Assembly (NCBI GenBank): GCA_963070105.1
Contig: OY718805.1
Span: 4,336,001-4,400,000, forward strand
Length of the DNA stretch: 64,000 bases
Direction of reading: 5' to 3'
From: Litomosoides sigmodontis
Taxonomy: Eukaryota > Nematoda > Chromadorea > Rhabditida > Onchocercidae
This document shows, piece after piece, positions 46,158-59,877 of this stretch. Numbering within the stretch: position 1 is the first letter of the stretch; the number at the start of each line of letters is the position of its first letter. The position numbers and the translations under genes were made by a program. The notes under the pieces are model-generated. The model did not search any database. It saw only the letters and a program-made list of their open reading frames with translations, and was not told the origin of the DNA.

Positions 46158-47738
46158 TTATAATGATTCAGAAATTACCAGGAATCTCGTTATCCCTGCC
46201 GAGCGTATAATCTGTCTGAAAGTGATAGGGTATGAGAATATAACTTCTGCCCATGTGTCACGAGTCCATAAGCCCAATCCTCGACGATCAGCGATCTGAA
46301 GAATTTCCAACAAATAACCAAGACAATCTACGGAATGTTCAATGTTAAATTGGAAACATTTTCAAAATTTTCAATAGTGAATACTTTATTTTCAAAGCTC
46401 CTTCGTCTTCACCAATTCATAACAAGAGAAAAAAGAGAAAAAACCTTTTCAGACATGATCAATTTTGATACCAATCTTGAATATAAGTGATTAGTTTTCA
46501 ATGCAGTCACATGCTCTGGATTACTCAGTGGTATTACCCGTGCAAAACCTTGGCGTATCAAATCGACATTTAAATTTGTTTGCAAAAATCGCTTCTGAAA
46601 AGATTTCATGAAGTAAACTCATTGTATAAGCATCTCGATTTTAAAAATTGGATAAAGTTTTGAAAAAACAAAACCAAAAAAAACTGAGAAAATGACCTTT
46701 TGCAAAAAAACTTCAGCATCAATACATCTGTTATTTTCAACTGGTTTGATGGCAGAGAAAAGTATTTGACTACTACGCAGGCGAACAACTTTTGCAAGAT
46801 ACTCCGAACCAGCGTCCGAAACATCAATACCCGCGAGACGTACGTCCAGCAATCCTGGCTAGACAATTTTCTAAAGTAATTGGAAAACGCTTTAACCAGT
46901 AAATACATTTGTCTAAATATGCCTTCTCTACGATCACCAAAAGTTATGGAAATTATTCAACTGACTGCTTATTTGAAAGTAGCGTGATGCATTTATAAAT
47001 CTGAACATTACCTGGATTAACTTTCGTCTTGTAAGAAACTTCGGCATCGTCAATGTTGGTATGTGCTCAACTTTCATATATCCATTAGAATGAACAGCGC
47101 GAACAATTCCCTTTAGTTCAATTCCCCTCTTATATACCTCAAGCGGAACCTCTGACACTTTTTCATACCTTGCAAACTGAAATTTGTAAAACCAAATTAA
47201 AATACAGTTCAACAGTTTCCAGAATTTGTGCAGCGAACCATAAAGAAAAAATACTTTGTCTGAAATTGATGACTTTTCTGACATAAGCTGGACAGCAATA
47301 CCTATTAAAGTAACCAATAAGGCATTAAAACAAATTTCACAATACAAAGGATGATTAACGGCCTTTCCGCAAGATCTTTAGAAAAAAGTTGTAAAATTTT
47401 AGGATAAAAACATTCACTTCCTGGGGCAGCCTAAAATCACTTTAGTGACGAAAGATAAAAAAAAATCACCATTCGTGTTTTCCGAGCAAATAAAATGATG
47501 CCCAAAATTCCTCCACTGCAAACAGCGCCCTGCAATGAGAATACTCCATGACACCAGTTAAATTACTGAAATTTTAGAAATTATGGTTAAATGTGAAGTG
47601 TCTCTTTGGCAAGAAAATTAGAGAACCGGAAATGTTGCGAGAAATGAAAACGTTATACTGGAAACGAGATGAACATCAGACCCTGATCAAGGCAGCATAG
47701 CGACGATCGTCAGCCTCCCTGACTACTACATGCGCCAT
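46158..47738 (-). CDS. C3orf33-like protein (membrane-anchored, nuclease-like OB fold)
   Basis: Resembles the animal C3orf33 family, whose biochemical role is poorly defined. Exons on the minus strand: 47738-47682, 47529-47470, 47176-47012, 46858-46697, 46594-46445, 46295-46158; every intron is phase 0 and the product is 243 aa (human about 290). The N-terminal part has one hydrophobic segment (GGILGIILFARK). It is followed by PLEVYKRGIELKGIVRAV..NGYMKVEHIP, which parallels the human segment RNVKLRGRLRRITENGLEIEHIP, then PGLLDVRLAGIDVSDAGSEYL and VDLIRQGFARVIPL, as in staphylococcal-nuclease-like OB folds. No SNase catalytic Arg/Glu set was identified. The last exon may instead splice at a GTAATT after RFL. 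The assignment rests on recalled sequence similarity. Confidence 0.75.
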
Positions 47739-49515
47739 TATCCTTCCTACTGCTTCTTCACCTGTACAAATCACTGCAACAACGACGTTCATTCTTCACA
47801 GTTACTTCCATTATCCTCCATTTATACATTTTAACGAAAGCAAATCTTTAAACCAAGCACCTTACGGCGATTCAATTTCGAAGTGACACATCAACAACAA
47901 CTGCATCCACGGCATCCATCCCCTCACTCCCCTAGGAAACACTTCCACACGCTAAAGTGGCATAATGATAATTTGATGAGACGGAGTGAAAATGAAAGCG
48001 TCTTCCTCGAGGCAGTAGATTGTTTGGTGACAGGTAACTGTCTGTAAGAGGTACTCTCTTGAAATGAACTAGCTCCAGTAAGCCTGGGGAGGCGAGCATC
48101 TACCTAACATTTTAACTCTGCGCAGTACAGAGAACACCTGCTGTGCTCTTGCTACTTCCTGGTGAACATTAGAACGCCAGTCTCACCTGTTCATTTCATT
48201 CAAATATTTCTTGATGCTTAATTTCAAGAACCCTACGAGCTCTTTCTCTGTTTCTTCTGCAACGTATATCCTTCTCAAAGAAGAACCTTGCCATTATCAG
48301 TCTAAATTTTCTCACCACACACCAGCTATTGTAGCATCATCGATGGACACTTCCTTCCTCACTTTACTGCTAGTGCTAGTGCTTTCCTTCGCTAACGCTT
48401 TGAGAGGTCAAGTGATAGGGCGGGGTAAGATGAAAGCAAGCGACGTTATCGCCGTTCGTATCACATCATTATTGCCGCTGACCTCATCGATCGAGGAACT
48501 TGGACGGACAAAACACTTCAGTCGATAAACGAAAATCATTGCGAGGCGGTTATTGTCATGAGACTTCAGCACCCCCCCCCCCCCCCCACCCACCGCAGAT
48601 TGTGTAGCGGCACGGCACTCATCATATCCCCTTTTCCGTCCATCCTCTTCCCCCTCCATCCCCTTCCTTTCACGTTTCACGCCAACATCTGTTCCGTCCG
48701 TCGAAGAGGATTGATTAATCAATTTGTTTATCGGAAGGTGCCACGTGCAGATAATTCCTACTTTCGTTTATCTAACGCACGCCATTAAGTGAAGGATATG
48801 TTGTGATTGATGCCTGACTTACGTCTACTTCAATCCACTGCTACTTCTCCTCCTCCTCTCCGACAGGACAGGTTAGCTTTGTTGGCTAAATGGAAACGAA
48901 AATGCTTGGAACGATTAGCACAGAACGGCAGAACTGTGATGCTGGGAGCTGTGTCGCAGTGGTTCTCACTGCTATCTCTCTCCCATCCTACTACACTTCT
49001 GGCGACCTTTGTTTGAAGCTGAAAGCCGCTGTGAATAGAATTTCATCCCAAATACAAGCTTAAGCGTTGAGAAAGAGTTCTCAATTTAATAATTACCTGA
49101 TTAGTTCGATTACTCCAGCAATAAAGTGAAATATAAATTATTACCGAAGGAAAATTAATGCATTTTCTTATTTTAGCATTTTTAGTGGACACCGCTGAAT
49201 CCACAACCAGGCGATTAGATAGATTGATCTTGCAGCGTTCGAATTGTCCCTACCATACTCTGTTATCCAACGAATTTTAAATTTGATTAAACAGATTCAT
49301 AGCTTTCTCTATACGGGCTTCATATAAACTGTTCTTTGTTTGTTGGTCACAGTCACTGATGGCATTACGTTATCATTTGTCAAAACAGTCGTGTCGCTCT
49401 TCTTTTTCCGCTCTCTCCTGTGTTCTTCATTTAGTGATCAATGAACGTTTAAATAGATATTTCCAGAGGACAGCTGATGAAGTGGTGATAGTTTGTCTAA
49501 AAACACAGCGCTAAT
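47739..49515. other. Divergent interval between C3orf33-like and MAST kinase genes
   Basis: Contains a less AT-rich stretch (about 48330-49020) with a 16-base C run and short open frames on both strands. One plus-strand frame at 48343-48528 begins with a signal-peptide-like sequence. 5' UTR or alternative first exons of the MAST gene may lie here, but none could be proved. Confidence 0.5.
48572..48587. repeat. Poly-C homopolymer run (16 C)
   Basis: Uninterrupted C run, extending as a C-rich tract to about 48594, upstream of the MAST gene. It is unusual in this AT-rich window and likely length-polymorphic or error-prone. Confidence 0.95.
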
Positions 49516-52500
49516 ATGAATGACAGTAATTGGCAGAATGAATTACCTAACAAAGATATCTCACATGAAGAACAGGAAAAAAACTCGGTGAAGAATTCAC
49601 AATCAGTGTGCTCACCGCAGAGTTCCGGATTCATCGATGCTCACATCACTTTCCGGAAGAAAATACCCGCCGCTGTGCCTCTCATGGTTACTTATCTAAT
49701 GAATATCAGTTTTTCTTACGAAGCATATAGTCTAGTCTCTTAGAAATGACATTATATCTTTAGTCTCCCCCAGCAAGTTATATCTTTTCGTGATGATAGG
49801 AAATATGAGCTAATTGCGTTAGAAGTTAAACGTTGAAGCGAATTGGGAGATAATAAGGCAAAACCAGTTATTTTAAAGTTTTACTCAAATTTAAGACTAC
49901 GCACATTTGACAAATAAATGCTTTTCACAGAAAACTCTTAGTAAAAACATTGGAATTTCGATGATATTTGTAAAGAATTTTTAGTCGTCACCCGTCGATG
50001 TATCTCATTCGTTATTGCTTTCACCAATATTACTTCGTCCAATTCGATCACTTTCAACGCAGAATAATTTTTATGGACTATTATCAGAATGTGATGACGA
50101 ACATCGCTTGTCACGACAAAAAATAGCTGCGCCGTATCAACTCCCGAATACTTTTGCAGCTTCAAAAGGTGTGCTTTAGTTTTTGGCCAAGTGATATGAT
50201 TGAACTCGTGCTAAGGTGGATTTTCACTTCTTTGAAATTTCATACTTTGAATAAACTGGGAATTATTGGACTACGGATACTGAGACTGGAATCAAATTCA
50301 TCAATCTCTATATTGTAAAAATTTTAGGTGCTACAGTTCTGGCTACAAAAACACCTGTCGATAGAGGTAGTGCTGATAATTCAGAGAGCCGTTTTTTAAT
50401 GCAAATATCACATAAACGAGGAAGATATTTGCCTGGTAAGAAATGATTGTTTCTATTACTGCGGCGTTGTATAAAGTGCAACTGAATTGAGGTCATTTGC
50501 CGTACACTACGGCATAAATTCATATCTTAAGTCCGAATTATCATTTTGGTATTTCGTCAGAAGCAAAAGATACCTTGTTTTTGCAACTGCTTAAATGGCG
50601 AGTTTTTTTTTTTTGTGCACTTCAACCACGATATGCAATTGAAAAGTGACCATATCCATGAATAGGTTTCCATTTTTCTTTCATTTTGTTAGTTTTCCTT
50701 ATATTTATTATCCTTTCTACTCATACTGTTCTATTATATCTCATATCACCTCTTTTATATATAAGCAATCGCAAGCAATTGAAATATGAGTACATAGAAG
50801 TATTATCTGTCGTATCTAATTTATGTAGTACTTTAACGCTTTGTTGGGTCTCATTTTATTTATTTTTGATTTGTTTTCATCTATTTCAACTTCAGGTTAT
50901 TAATTATTTTATAAAGAATTCAGGGAAAAACGAATTTAAAAATCTAGAATATGGTTCTATTAAAACTAGAACTGCTAAACAGTATATGCACTGAAGTTTA
51001 GTATTGGTATTGCTGCAAAATGTACCTTGCTCTACTCTTTAAATTTTAAGTTTTAGGTATGCTTAGTCAAAAATCAATTGACTTATCATATTCAAACCAT
51101 TTTGCGGCATCAGGGAATTTGGTGCGGATGCGTAACTCTTCATTGGGTCATTCCGATCCACAAATTTCTGCTTCAGTTCAGTCGTCTTCTGTTCGTCTTC
51201 GGGTATGTTATATTTTTAAGATTTGATTATCATCCGTTCCTTACGTTTCAAGAGAGAAATTTGCTGTACCTCATACATGTTTTTGTTGGTTCATGTTGTG
51301 TTCCATATCCGTATAAGTGTAAATATTAGATTGTTTTTGCATATTAATCCTCTTTATGACATATTTAAAGGAAAATAATCAGATTCCATACAATTTTTAG
51401 AGAAAAGACACGAACAATGTCACGTATTCATCGTCCTGTAGCCTTGGATATCGTCAAAGTCTAAATGCTTCGGCATCGCCTATCCTCGCACGAAGGTGTC
51501 GATCGCCTAGTCGTTTTGTACTTTGTCCCTGTTCTCATGCAAAAACAAATTCTATAATTGCGCAACCTAGGTTAGTGTCTTTTAATGTTTTGAAGCATTC
51601 ACTCTTGATTCTTATTAGTGTGGCAAGATTTTTATCTTTGTAAACAAGAAATAAGACATCCATATGGTGAATTTCTTAGAACAAGCGGTCTGCGTACAGC
51701 GCCGCCTTTGCCAACACAAGATAACAGACGTTGGTCTATCGCATCTCTTCCATCATCCAGTGGTTACGGGACACCCGGAAGCAATTCAGCTTTCTCGGTA
51801 ACTTGATTTTAGAATTTTTTTCTTGAAGGTTAATTCGTGGCACTTTGCTAAAACACAGTTTGCAGAACAAAATTTTCGGGGATTGAATAGTTTTTGCCTC
51901 TGACTTAATAAAACTTTAGAGAAATATTATAGTGTTTGAACTTTTGTGAATAACTTACTGGACTGGAGGGAGAAGTTTATGCCACATGTAAGAACTTGTG
52001 AAGATTATGCTTTGATAAATTGAATACGACTTTTATTGACAATTCTAGAGCGAATACTCATCGCAAGAACACCTTTGCGATACCCTTACCGATTTGCGAC
52101 TTAGTAGTGCTGAAGGATCAAATGAAGATTTCCCTGGGCAAAATCGTCTTCGTTCTCGAAGTTTGACGTATGTTTGTGCATAATGTTTATTTTTTACTTG
52201 AAACGACTACCATTCTTACTTTTCTTTGTTTAGTTAGCAAATTATTGAAAACTGAATTTGTTCTTATACATAACTGAAGACTTAGTAAACGCTTCTTATA
52301 CATATTGCTTTTTCTATATCAAATTGAGACCACTATTATTTTACATTTGTGATAGGAATCTGTTAAGTTTTTGCACAACTTAACATGAGTAGTTCAAATA
52401 TGGTGCTATTATTAGTGAGCATTTCTGACACTTCTTAGAATGATAAACTGTAAAATTTTTTGAGTTGTGCATAAATCTATCTGAAGTCAATAATAACCGG

Positions 52501-55500
52501 TTCCATATGTTGTAGGAATTCTATGAATTTCGGTCCTGACTCGACATGCAATGTTGTTATTCATAAAACAATTTATAAGGAACGCTTTCCAAAGGTGTAA
52601 ACAACTTACAGTTATGATTACAATGAACTGAATGTTACATTATTTTTGCTCTAGTTTAATTAATCAAAAAGATGTAATGATCCGAAAAGTTCTCATAATG
52701 TTGCGTAATTATTTTTAGGCGAAGAAACAAATGGAAGAGCAACTCACTCAGTTAATCGATGAAAATGCCGCGTTATCTGGCGTTGCATCCTTAGATACGA
52801 CATTACGACCAGAAAGTATGTGCTTGGAGGATGCTTGGGATGGCTCATCAAATACTTCACTTAGCTCACTGATTAGTCGGCGATCAGTGATGGCTGACAA
52901 TTCAGAGAGTGATTCCAGGATGCGTTTGATCTCGGATGGTGCTACTCGATTTCTTCACCATCAAATTATCGAAGTTGCTAATGGTATGCTAATGGTATTT
53001 AAGGTCGTGAATGATAGGCATCTGGGAATATCGAAAAATAATTCACCTGAAAGTTATAACTCGTCGTAGCGAAAGAAAACATTTTATACGCGAGGCTGAA
53101 ACTCCTTAATTTATGAAAAAATCTTCAAGTTTATATATATTTAAGAATGCTCATTTTGAATGTGAAGGTTTCAGATTGTCTGTCAAAGTCAAGAGATGAT
53201 CTCACCAATGCTTCTTATTTCTCAGAAATATCTCAACGACTGGAATCTATTATTGCGGAAGCACACGAAAAAGCGTCACCTGAAAATCTTGCCTTCTTAT
53301 CTAAAATAGTGAAGCAAGTGCTAATGATAATTTCTCGACCGGCTCGTATTTTAGAATGCTTGGTAATATGTTTTCCTTGATTGAAGTCTAATCTAGATAA
53401 TTTTATTAATAGCAATTTGAAAAAATGCGTTCCTGAAATCTTTAAGCAGCCAGAAAGCGAAATTTTTATTTTTCCTTAATTTTATGATATCTAAAACACA
53501 GAATGATATGATTAAAGGAGTTCGATCCAGATCAGTTTTATCATTTATTACAAGAAACGGAAGGAGTGGTTCGTGAGCAGCTCGGTGCAGGTAATGCCAG
53601 AGTTCCAGATTTACCACAATACATTATAGGCAAACTTGGTCTGAACAAAAATTTGATGTCTGAATCGACAACTGATGTATCAAAGGTATGTTGCATCTAT
53701 GGTCTTATATACTTCCTACTTTTGAAACAGTGCCACTCTTGGAATGGATTTTTTTAATTAACAGAATTAAATTTGCTGTATACTACGTATTCTGCTAAAA
53801 AATTTCTTTAAGGGAAAACACAATGCAGAATACGATGGCGGAACTTGTTTGGATCTGGCGTGTGAGCGTGAATTATGTGAAAGACGTCTGCCGTCTGAAG
53901 ATGACTACGAAACAATTCGGGTAGATAGAAATGCTGTTGTCCAATCTCAGTGTTTGATATATTATTTTACTGAAAAGTTTAAGCTTATAGTCCAGAATGG
54001 TTTGATTCGTATTTGTAAAAAAAGAGGATTATATTTATAGAAAACTTCTTTGTAGAACTTGCAGTTGGTACATGAGCAAACTTAAGCAACTAGTACATTA
54101 CCAGTAAAACATTAAGCAAAGTAGTTATTATAAAGTGAAACATGTACATATTATAAAGTTTTTCCTTGGTAAAGTTGGATTTATATAATCAAGCATTTTA
54201 TTGGAAGATTTTTCTTATTCCGCACTGGATTTAGTTCCCATGATTATTAGTATTGAAACAAAGATTTGAATTATTAAGCTAATAAGCAATGGAGCATATG
54301 GAGCCGTACATTTGGTGAGGCATAAAGAAACACGACAACGATTTGCATTGAAGCGAATGAAGAAACAAACTTTATTGATGCGTAATCAGATAAATCAGGT
54401 AATTTGTTGGTAACATCAGTTTATTTTCCATATTTGGTATTTCAGCGGAAAATTCTACTGAGTTAGAAAATGTTTAATGTTCTATTCAAATTTGTTTTAT
54501 TCAGGTATATGCTGAAAGAGATATACTGACGTTTACGGATAATCCATTCGTCGTATCGTTTTATGGTTCGTTCGAGACGCGTCATCATTTGTGCATGTTA
54601 ATGGAATATGTGGAAGGTGGAGATTGCGCAGCTCTACTGAAAAAAACTGGAACATTACCACTGGATGCAGCGCGGTTGTATCTTGCAGAAACTGTTCTTG
54701 CTATTGACTATCTTCATTCTTACGGTATCGTGCACCGCGATTTAAAACCCGATAAGTAAGTCTATTTTTGATTTTTTTTCAGTATTTAAAACTTTTGGAA
54801 GCCGTTGATGGGAATAAATTTTTTAGTTTTTATTAAAAAATAGTGGATGATTACAACGCAATTTTTCAAAGAGCGGTTTCAATCTGAAAAACTTGAACAG
54901 CAAAACAAAAAGCTAAAGGAAAACGAAAATAGGCACGAAAAAGTCAAAAAAACAGAATTACAAATTTCAAAGTTTTAGTAGATTAAAATCCTTAATAAAA
55001 ACGATCAGAAGTAATACATGGATAGAAACACTGAGTATCTTTTTAAAATTCAAAACTGTGAAATTTCGAATCATCGGCAGCTGTTTTCCAATAATTTCAA
55101 TGAAATTTGCAGTCAGTTTTCAAATCATAATGATTTTCTTGTCCTACTTAGTAATATTCCCATTTATTTATAGCCTATTGATAACGGCAATAGGTCATAT
55201 AAAATTAACAGACTTTGGGCTTTCCAAGATTGGCCTAATGAATCGCGCAACACTACTATGCGAAAATTACACTGATATTTCGGATACGCAACAATTTATG
55301 GATAAACAGCTATGTGGTACTCCTGAATATATCGCTCCAGAAGTAATTTTAAGGCAGGGATATGGTAAATTCACTTACTTTATCTTTGTTTTGTAGTTTT
55401 TGTTTTTTCAAGAAAAGATTTTGAGAGTGAGAACATTAATTCTTTTCTATAAAATTCCTTATTTTTTACGAAAATTGAACTTTAGCATTTGTACGCTTTT

Positions 55501-58500
55501 AAGGTAAACCGGTGGATTGGTGGGCACTTGGTATTATTTTATATGAATTTCTAATTGGAATCGTTCCGTTTATAGCTGATACTCCAGAATATTTGTTTTC
55601 AAAAATTGTCAATGGTTAGTTTATTTTTTATACTATGTCGGTTTAAATATCCTCTTAACGTAAAATCATTTATTTCGAAATGTATTTTTGTTTTGTTTAA
55701 GAAATTTTTTTGAAGAGGAGGTAGAATTTCCTGAAGGGGAAGAAGCATTGCCCATAGAAGCTGAATCTTTGATTAAATGTTTGTTGGAGAAGGATCCTGT
55801 AGAACGGCTTGGATCTAGTGGTGGTGCTCAGCAGGTGCGTTTTCTTTGATTTTTTGAGTTTTGTTTTTGCTTTGGTCGACCACTGCTACTGTTTTCGTAA
55901 TTTGAAATTCTATGATGATTATAGAATCACTCTAAATTTATTGCTATACTATTTCCTTAATTTGCAGCTGATGAATAATGCTTTCTTTGCTGGTTTGAAT
56001 TTCAAATCTTTGTTGCGCCAAAAAGCAGAATTTGTACCCCAACTGGAGGGAGAAGAAGACACATCTTACTTTGATGCCAGAACTGATCGGTTTGTCAATA
56101 CGCTACTAGATTTCTTATTTTGTGAAGGGAGTTATTAAAAAATAATATTTTAAAAAATATTGATAAAAATATTTTCAAGCAAATTTAGAAAATATTTGTT
56201 AAATGTTAAGAAAGTTTAAAGAAAGATTTGTTAAAAAAGCTTATACAAAATACTTTGAATTTTATCTTGCTTGCAAAGTGTAGTTGACGCCTACAGGTTT
56301 TTTTACTTATGCACTGAAATGAAGTTTTTGCATTAAACTTCGTTTTTTCACGACTACTAGTATTGTTCGATTATTACCAGGCGTTGTTTAATGAGTGGAC
56401 AAAATAATAAAGCGAATAAATAATGCATACAGAAATATTTATTCTCTTTACCATTTATTCTTTATTTATCTATTTATTTAAGCTGGCTGCATGTCGTGAT
56501 GCATGTACGCATAATAGCGGCAATGAGCTAATTGTGCTCTCGTTCCAAGTGACAAGGCACATTTTAAAAAATTCTAAAACTTCTCAACACTATTTGAGCC
56601 CAGTTCGCCTGCGAGTTGCACGAACTGGTTTTCAAATCCCGCTCATGGTAATTCTAATCACTTTTTTCCAGCTACAATCACGATGTCAATAGTGGCGACG
56701 AAGATAATTCTCCAATGTTTGGATCTTTCGGCACTGCATCACCTCGGCATTCAGTAATCAGTACTGAATCAATTAATATGGCCCAGGTATTTGTATTTTT
56801 TAGTGAATTTTATGATGGTTCTAAAAATTTTTTACTTATTCAGGGCAGTTCCAGCAGTGTCAAAAGTAGCCGGTCGGATTCTCTTTCAGTTTCTCGCCAG
56901 TTAAGCGGGGACTTTTACGAAAACAAAACGGATCTTAAACATGACTGTTCATCATCGGCGGTCAGTCATCTCTTTTTTTTTAAATATCTAAAATCTAGAA
57001 TAAAACTTCAGTGACTTGTGTCAGGTATCTCCAAAATCGCACTAGTGCATGCATAACAACTTTGTCTATAAAAATTTCATTTTATTGTAAAATTAATCAC
57101 TTCATGTTTACTATTTTTTCTCGTTGATCCTTTTATTTACAGACGGTGCTGCTCAGGCGATGTTTTTCATCTCAGCTTCAAAATAATTTATGTACATCAA
57201 GTAATGGAGCAGATGAAACGGGTGATCTCAATACAGTTGGACTATCGATGGATTCTTCGGTTGATGTATTTGGTTTTTCCGAATACCCACGACCGACGCC
57301 AACCTCAGATGGTTATCAAAATCAGAAGAACAATGCAATAATACCTGCTTTGCCAAGGTAAGTACACCAGTTTTCTTTTTTTAAGGTAGTGAACATGTTC
57401 TTCGGTAGTCTTTAGTCTTTAATAATCAGAAAAGTTGATCTTTTACTGTAAGTGCGAGCATTAGAACTAGATATTCTATTCTTGTTCTTAACTGAATTAA
57501 CGGATCTCATTCCAGTTTCTCGGTAACCTGTGAACCCGATATAACTACAGTTAGTCCATGTGATAAAAAATTGTCACCCGTAACTGAATCACGGTCGGCT
57601 TTCGATGGGGCTGCTTTCGATTCTGTAAGTTTTTGCACTAAATTACGAATATACATATTTGTCGTAGGTCTTATCCAATTATTGAAGAAAAGAATTGTGG
57701 AATGAGTTATGGAAATTGACGCTAATCCATTAATTTCTTTCTGCAATCTGTGCTGTTCAGAGTCGAATCGATAAAGCAAATAGTGAACACGATCGTATTC
57801 TTCAGCTTGAAATCCCAAAGCATTCTTCGTCCTTAATCATTCAACATTCCCCAGCCGGATCAGCTTCCAGTGCATCATCATTTGATGGCAATTCCTCCAA
57901 TCCACTAGTTAACGCAACTCCTATTACGGAACAAAATTTCCAATTAAAAGCTCCAATAATCATCAAGTAAAAAACTCTAAAATTTTTATTATGTAATATG
58001 GCAGTATCGTGTTTTTTTATTTTGAAAAATATTTTTGCGTGAATATATATATATATTGGCGTATTTTTGCCCTTTTAGGAAAGGACCCATGGGTTTCGGG
58101 TTCACGATTCGTTCAGTGCGTGTCTATTTGGGTGAACAGTCAGATTATTACACTATTGAGCATTTGGTGACAAAAGTTGAAGAAGGCTCTCCAGCCTACG
58201 AATCTGGTATACGGCCAAACGATCTCATTACTCATGTTCATTCTCAACCTGTTTCTAATCTTACGCATCCACAGTTGCTACAGCGTCTTCTTGCATATGG
58301 AAATGAACTTTCTCTAAAGGTTGGCTATCATTTACTTAATACGAGGGAAGCTAAGTAAAGACATGACCAATTTTGACTCGGTGGACGTGATGGCGTAGGG
58401 CATTAAGAGCTATGAGATTCAAAGCAAGGAGTTATGTGCCATCATAATTTCGTTGATTTGGTTCCTCCATATCTTATCCATATGAATGTAGTGTTTAATT

Positions 58501-59877
58501 TTTCTATATCATTTCCCTTTTTTATTCGTGAAAACTTGTTGTGAAACTTTTCTTTGGGTAAGTTTGCTGGGTCGGTTGATGCTTGTAAGTGTAGTCGAAG
58601 CTTAGTATAAGTAATTGATTTATCCATTACAACAGTGGATAAGCAACAACGAGAGTACCAGCAGCAACAACGATCGTTCGTGAGATGACAATCAAGAAGA
58701 AGTAGAATGAGAATGATCCCTTGGTTGCATGAACTACATATACATATAGCGATAAAGAGGGGCGGGTTACTGACACTGAGTAATTGGTACATAAACACGG
58801 ATTGGTAACAAACGTGGGAAGCAGTTTGGCTGAATAATATAATGAATGACATATTACATGCAATATTTACAATAAGCGTGTTTCCCGTTAGATCTCGGGT
58901 TTCTCGACAAAACTTTGAGGTGATAGTTTCGGTCCATTTCAGGAACTTTTTTTGGTTAAAAAATTTTAAAAGAAAGAACTGCTCAAATGTTAAGTGTAGA
59001 AAGTTTATAGACAACGCCACTATCATCAACCTCAATTCGTGAAGGTGCCCCACGCCGCACGGTTGGCAAGCTGGCTAGGAAGAAACTGAGAAAACCGCAA
59101 CATCGTGTCCAACTGGAGAAGAAAACTCGAAAATCGTCACTTCTCCGTCGGTTAAGTGGCAAAAGAGCTACCAATGATATTATTCCAGGAAGTTCATCCC
59201 AGAAACAGACGTTTATGCCTCGATCAGCTTCCAGTCAGGATGGGATACAGCTAAGGTTATCTATTAAATTGTATAGAAGAGTCGAGAACATGCTGGACAG
59301 TGGTTGCAATGCTGTATATATGTATACGTATAATAATTTGGCAGTATTGCTTATTGCAGCAACGCAGTTGGTCCCTCTTCCACACTAGCAGTTGTACCAA
59401 CATTAGGTTCAAGCAGCTCTGTGTTCAAACAACTTTCGGATGCTAACTTACCTGTTAAAAAGGAGGATAAAATGATTTCGGCATCACCAATAGCACTGAC
59501 ATGTACAAATCGACCATCTACATTGCAGGTACTGTTATTAATTAAGAATTCAACATGCTACCTGTAAAGGTCGGAGAAATGATGCTAACCCTTCTATTTT
59601 GCGCTACTTATGATGTGTAATGTAGGTGTGATGTATGATATATAATGGTGATTCACTTGTCAGTTCAGAAATATGCTCTGTTAAATTGATCGGACAAATT
59701 TTCTGAGTTCCTTCATTAAATTAACTTTTTTAGGGTTTAAAACATAAAATGGCTGGAATGGCACACCACTTAACGACACGTAAACAGATATCTACACCGG
59801 TTGCGGTGAGCCCGCTAGCAAGAGACGAGATTGTTTTTGTTTCGAGGTTATTATTACTGCAGTTCCAACGTTTTTGA
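49516..59877 (+). CDS. kin-4: MAST-family microtubule-associated Ser/Thr kinase (C. elegans kin-4 type), about 27 exons
   Basis: AGC-type MAST kinase. Solid exons: 50328-50435, 51057-51202, 51401-51570, 51656-51797, 52049-52167, 52516-52594, 52719-52983, 53175-53362, 53518-53685, 53813-53920, 54279-54398, 54505-54755, 55174-55364, 55504-55614, 55716-55834, 55968-56089, 56672-56786, 56844-56960, 57143-57357, 57516-57624, 57761-57966, 58079-58319, 59011-59255, 59360-59528, 59734-59877: about 1,321 aa in phase. Order: [11 protein letters not shown] and [14 protein letters not shown]1908 (YKERFPKAKKQM...FLHHQIIE...[10 protein letters not shown]); kinase [26 protein letters not shown] split by an intron, [47 protein letters not shown]...[12 protein letters not shown]; then TTPLSSTSI and a basic, Ser-rich tail. 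All kinase catalytic residues are present. The first exon (ATG at 49516, end at 49708 or 49525) is uncertain, and the last may splice on at TCGAG|GTTATT. Confidence 0.93.

Noticed and set aside
56595..56650. tRNA-like T-arm text (GGTTTTCAAATCCC)
   Set aside because: No acceptor stem, D-arm or A-box consistent with a tRNA could be laid out; only a simple hairpin is present.
58442..59053. 203-residue minus-strand ORF
   Set aside because: Lies antisense to a MAST intron and the start of exon 59011-59255; no family motif and composition typical of AT-rich chance frames.
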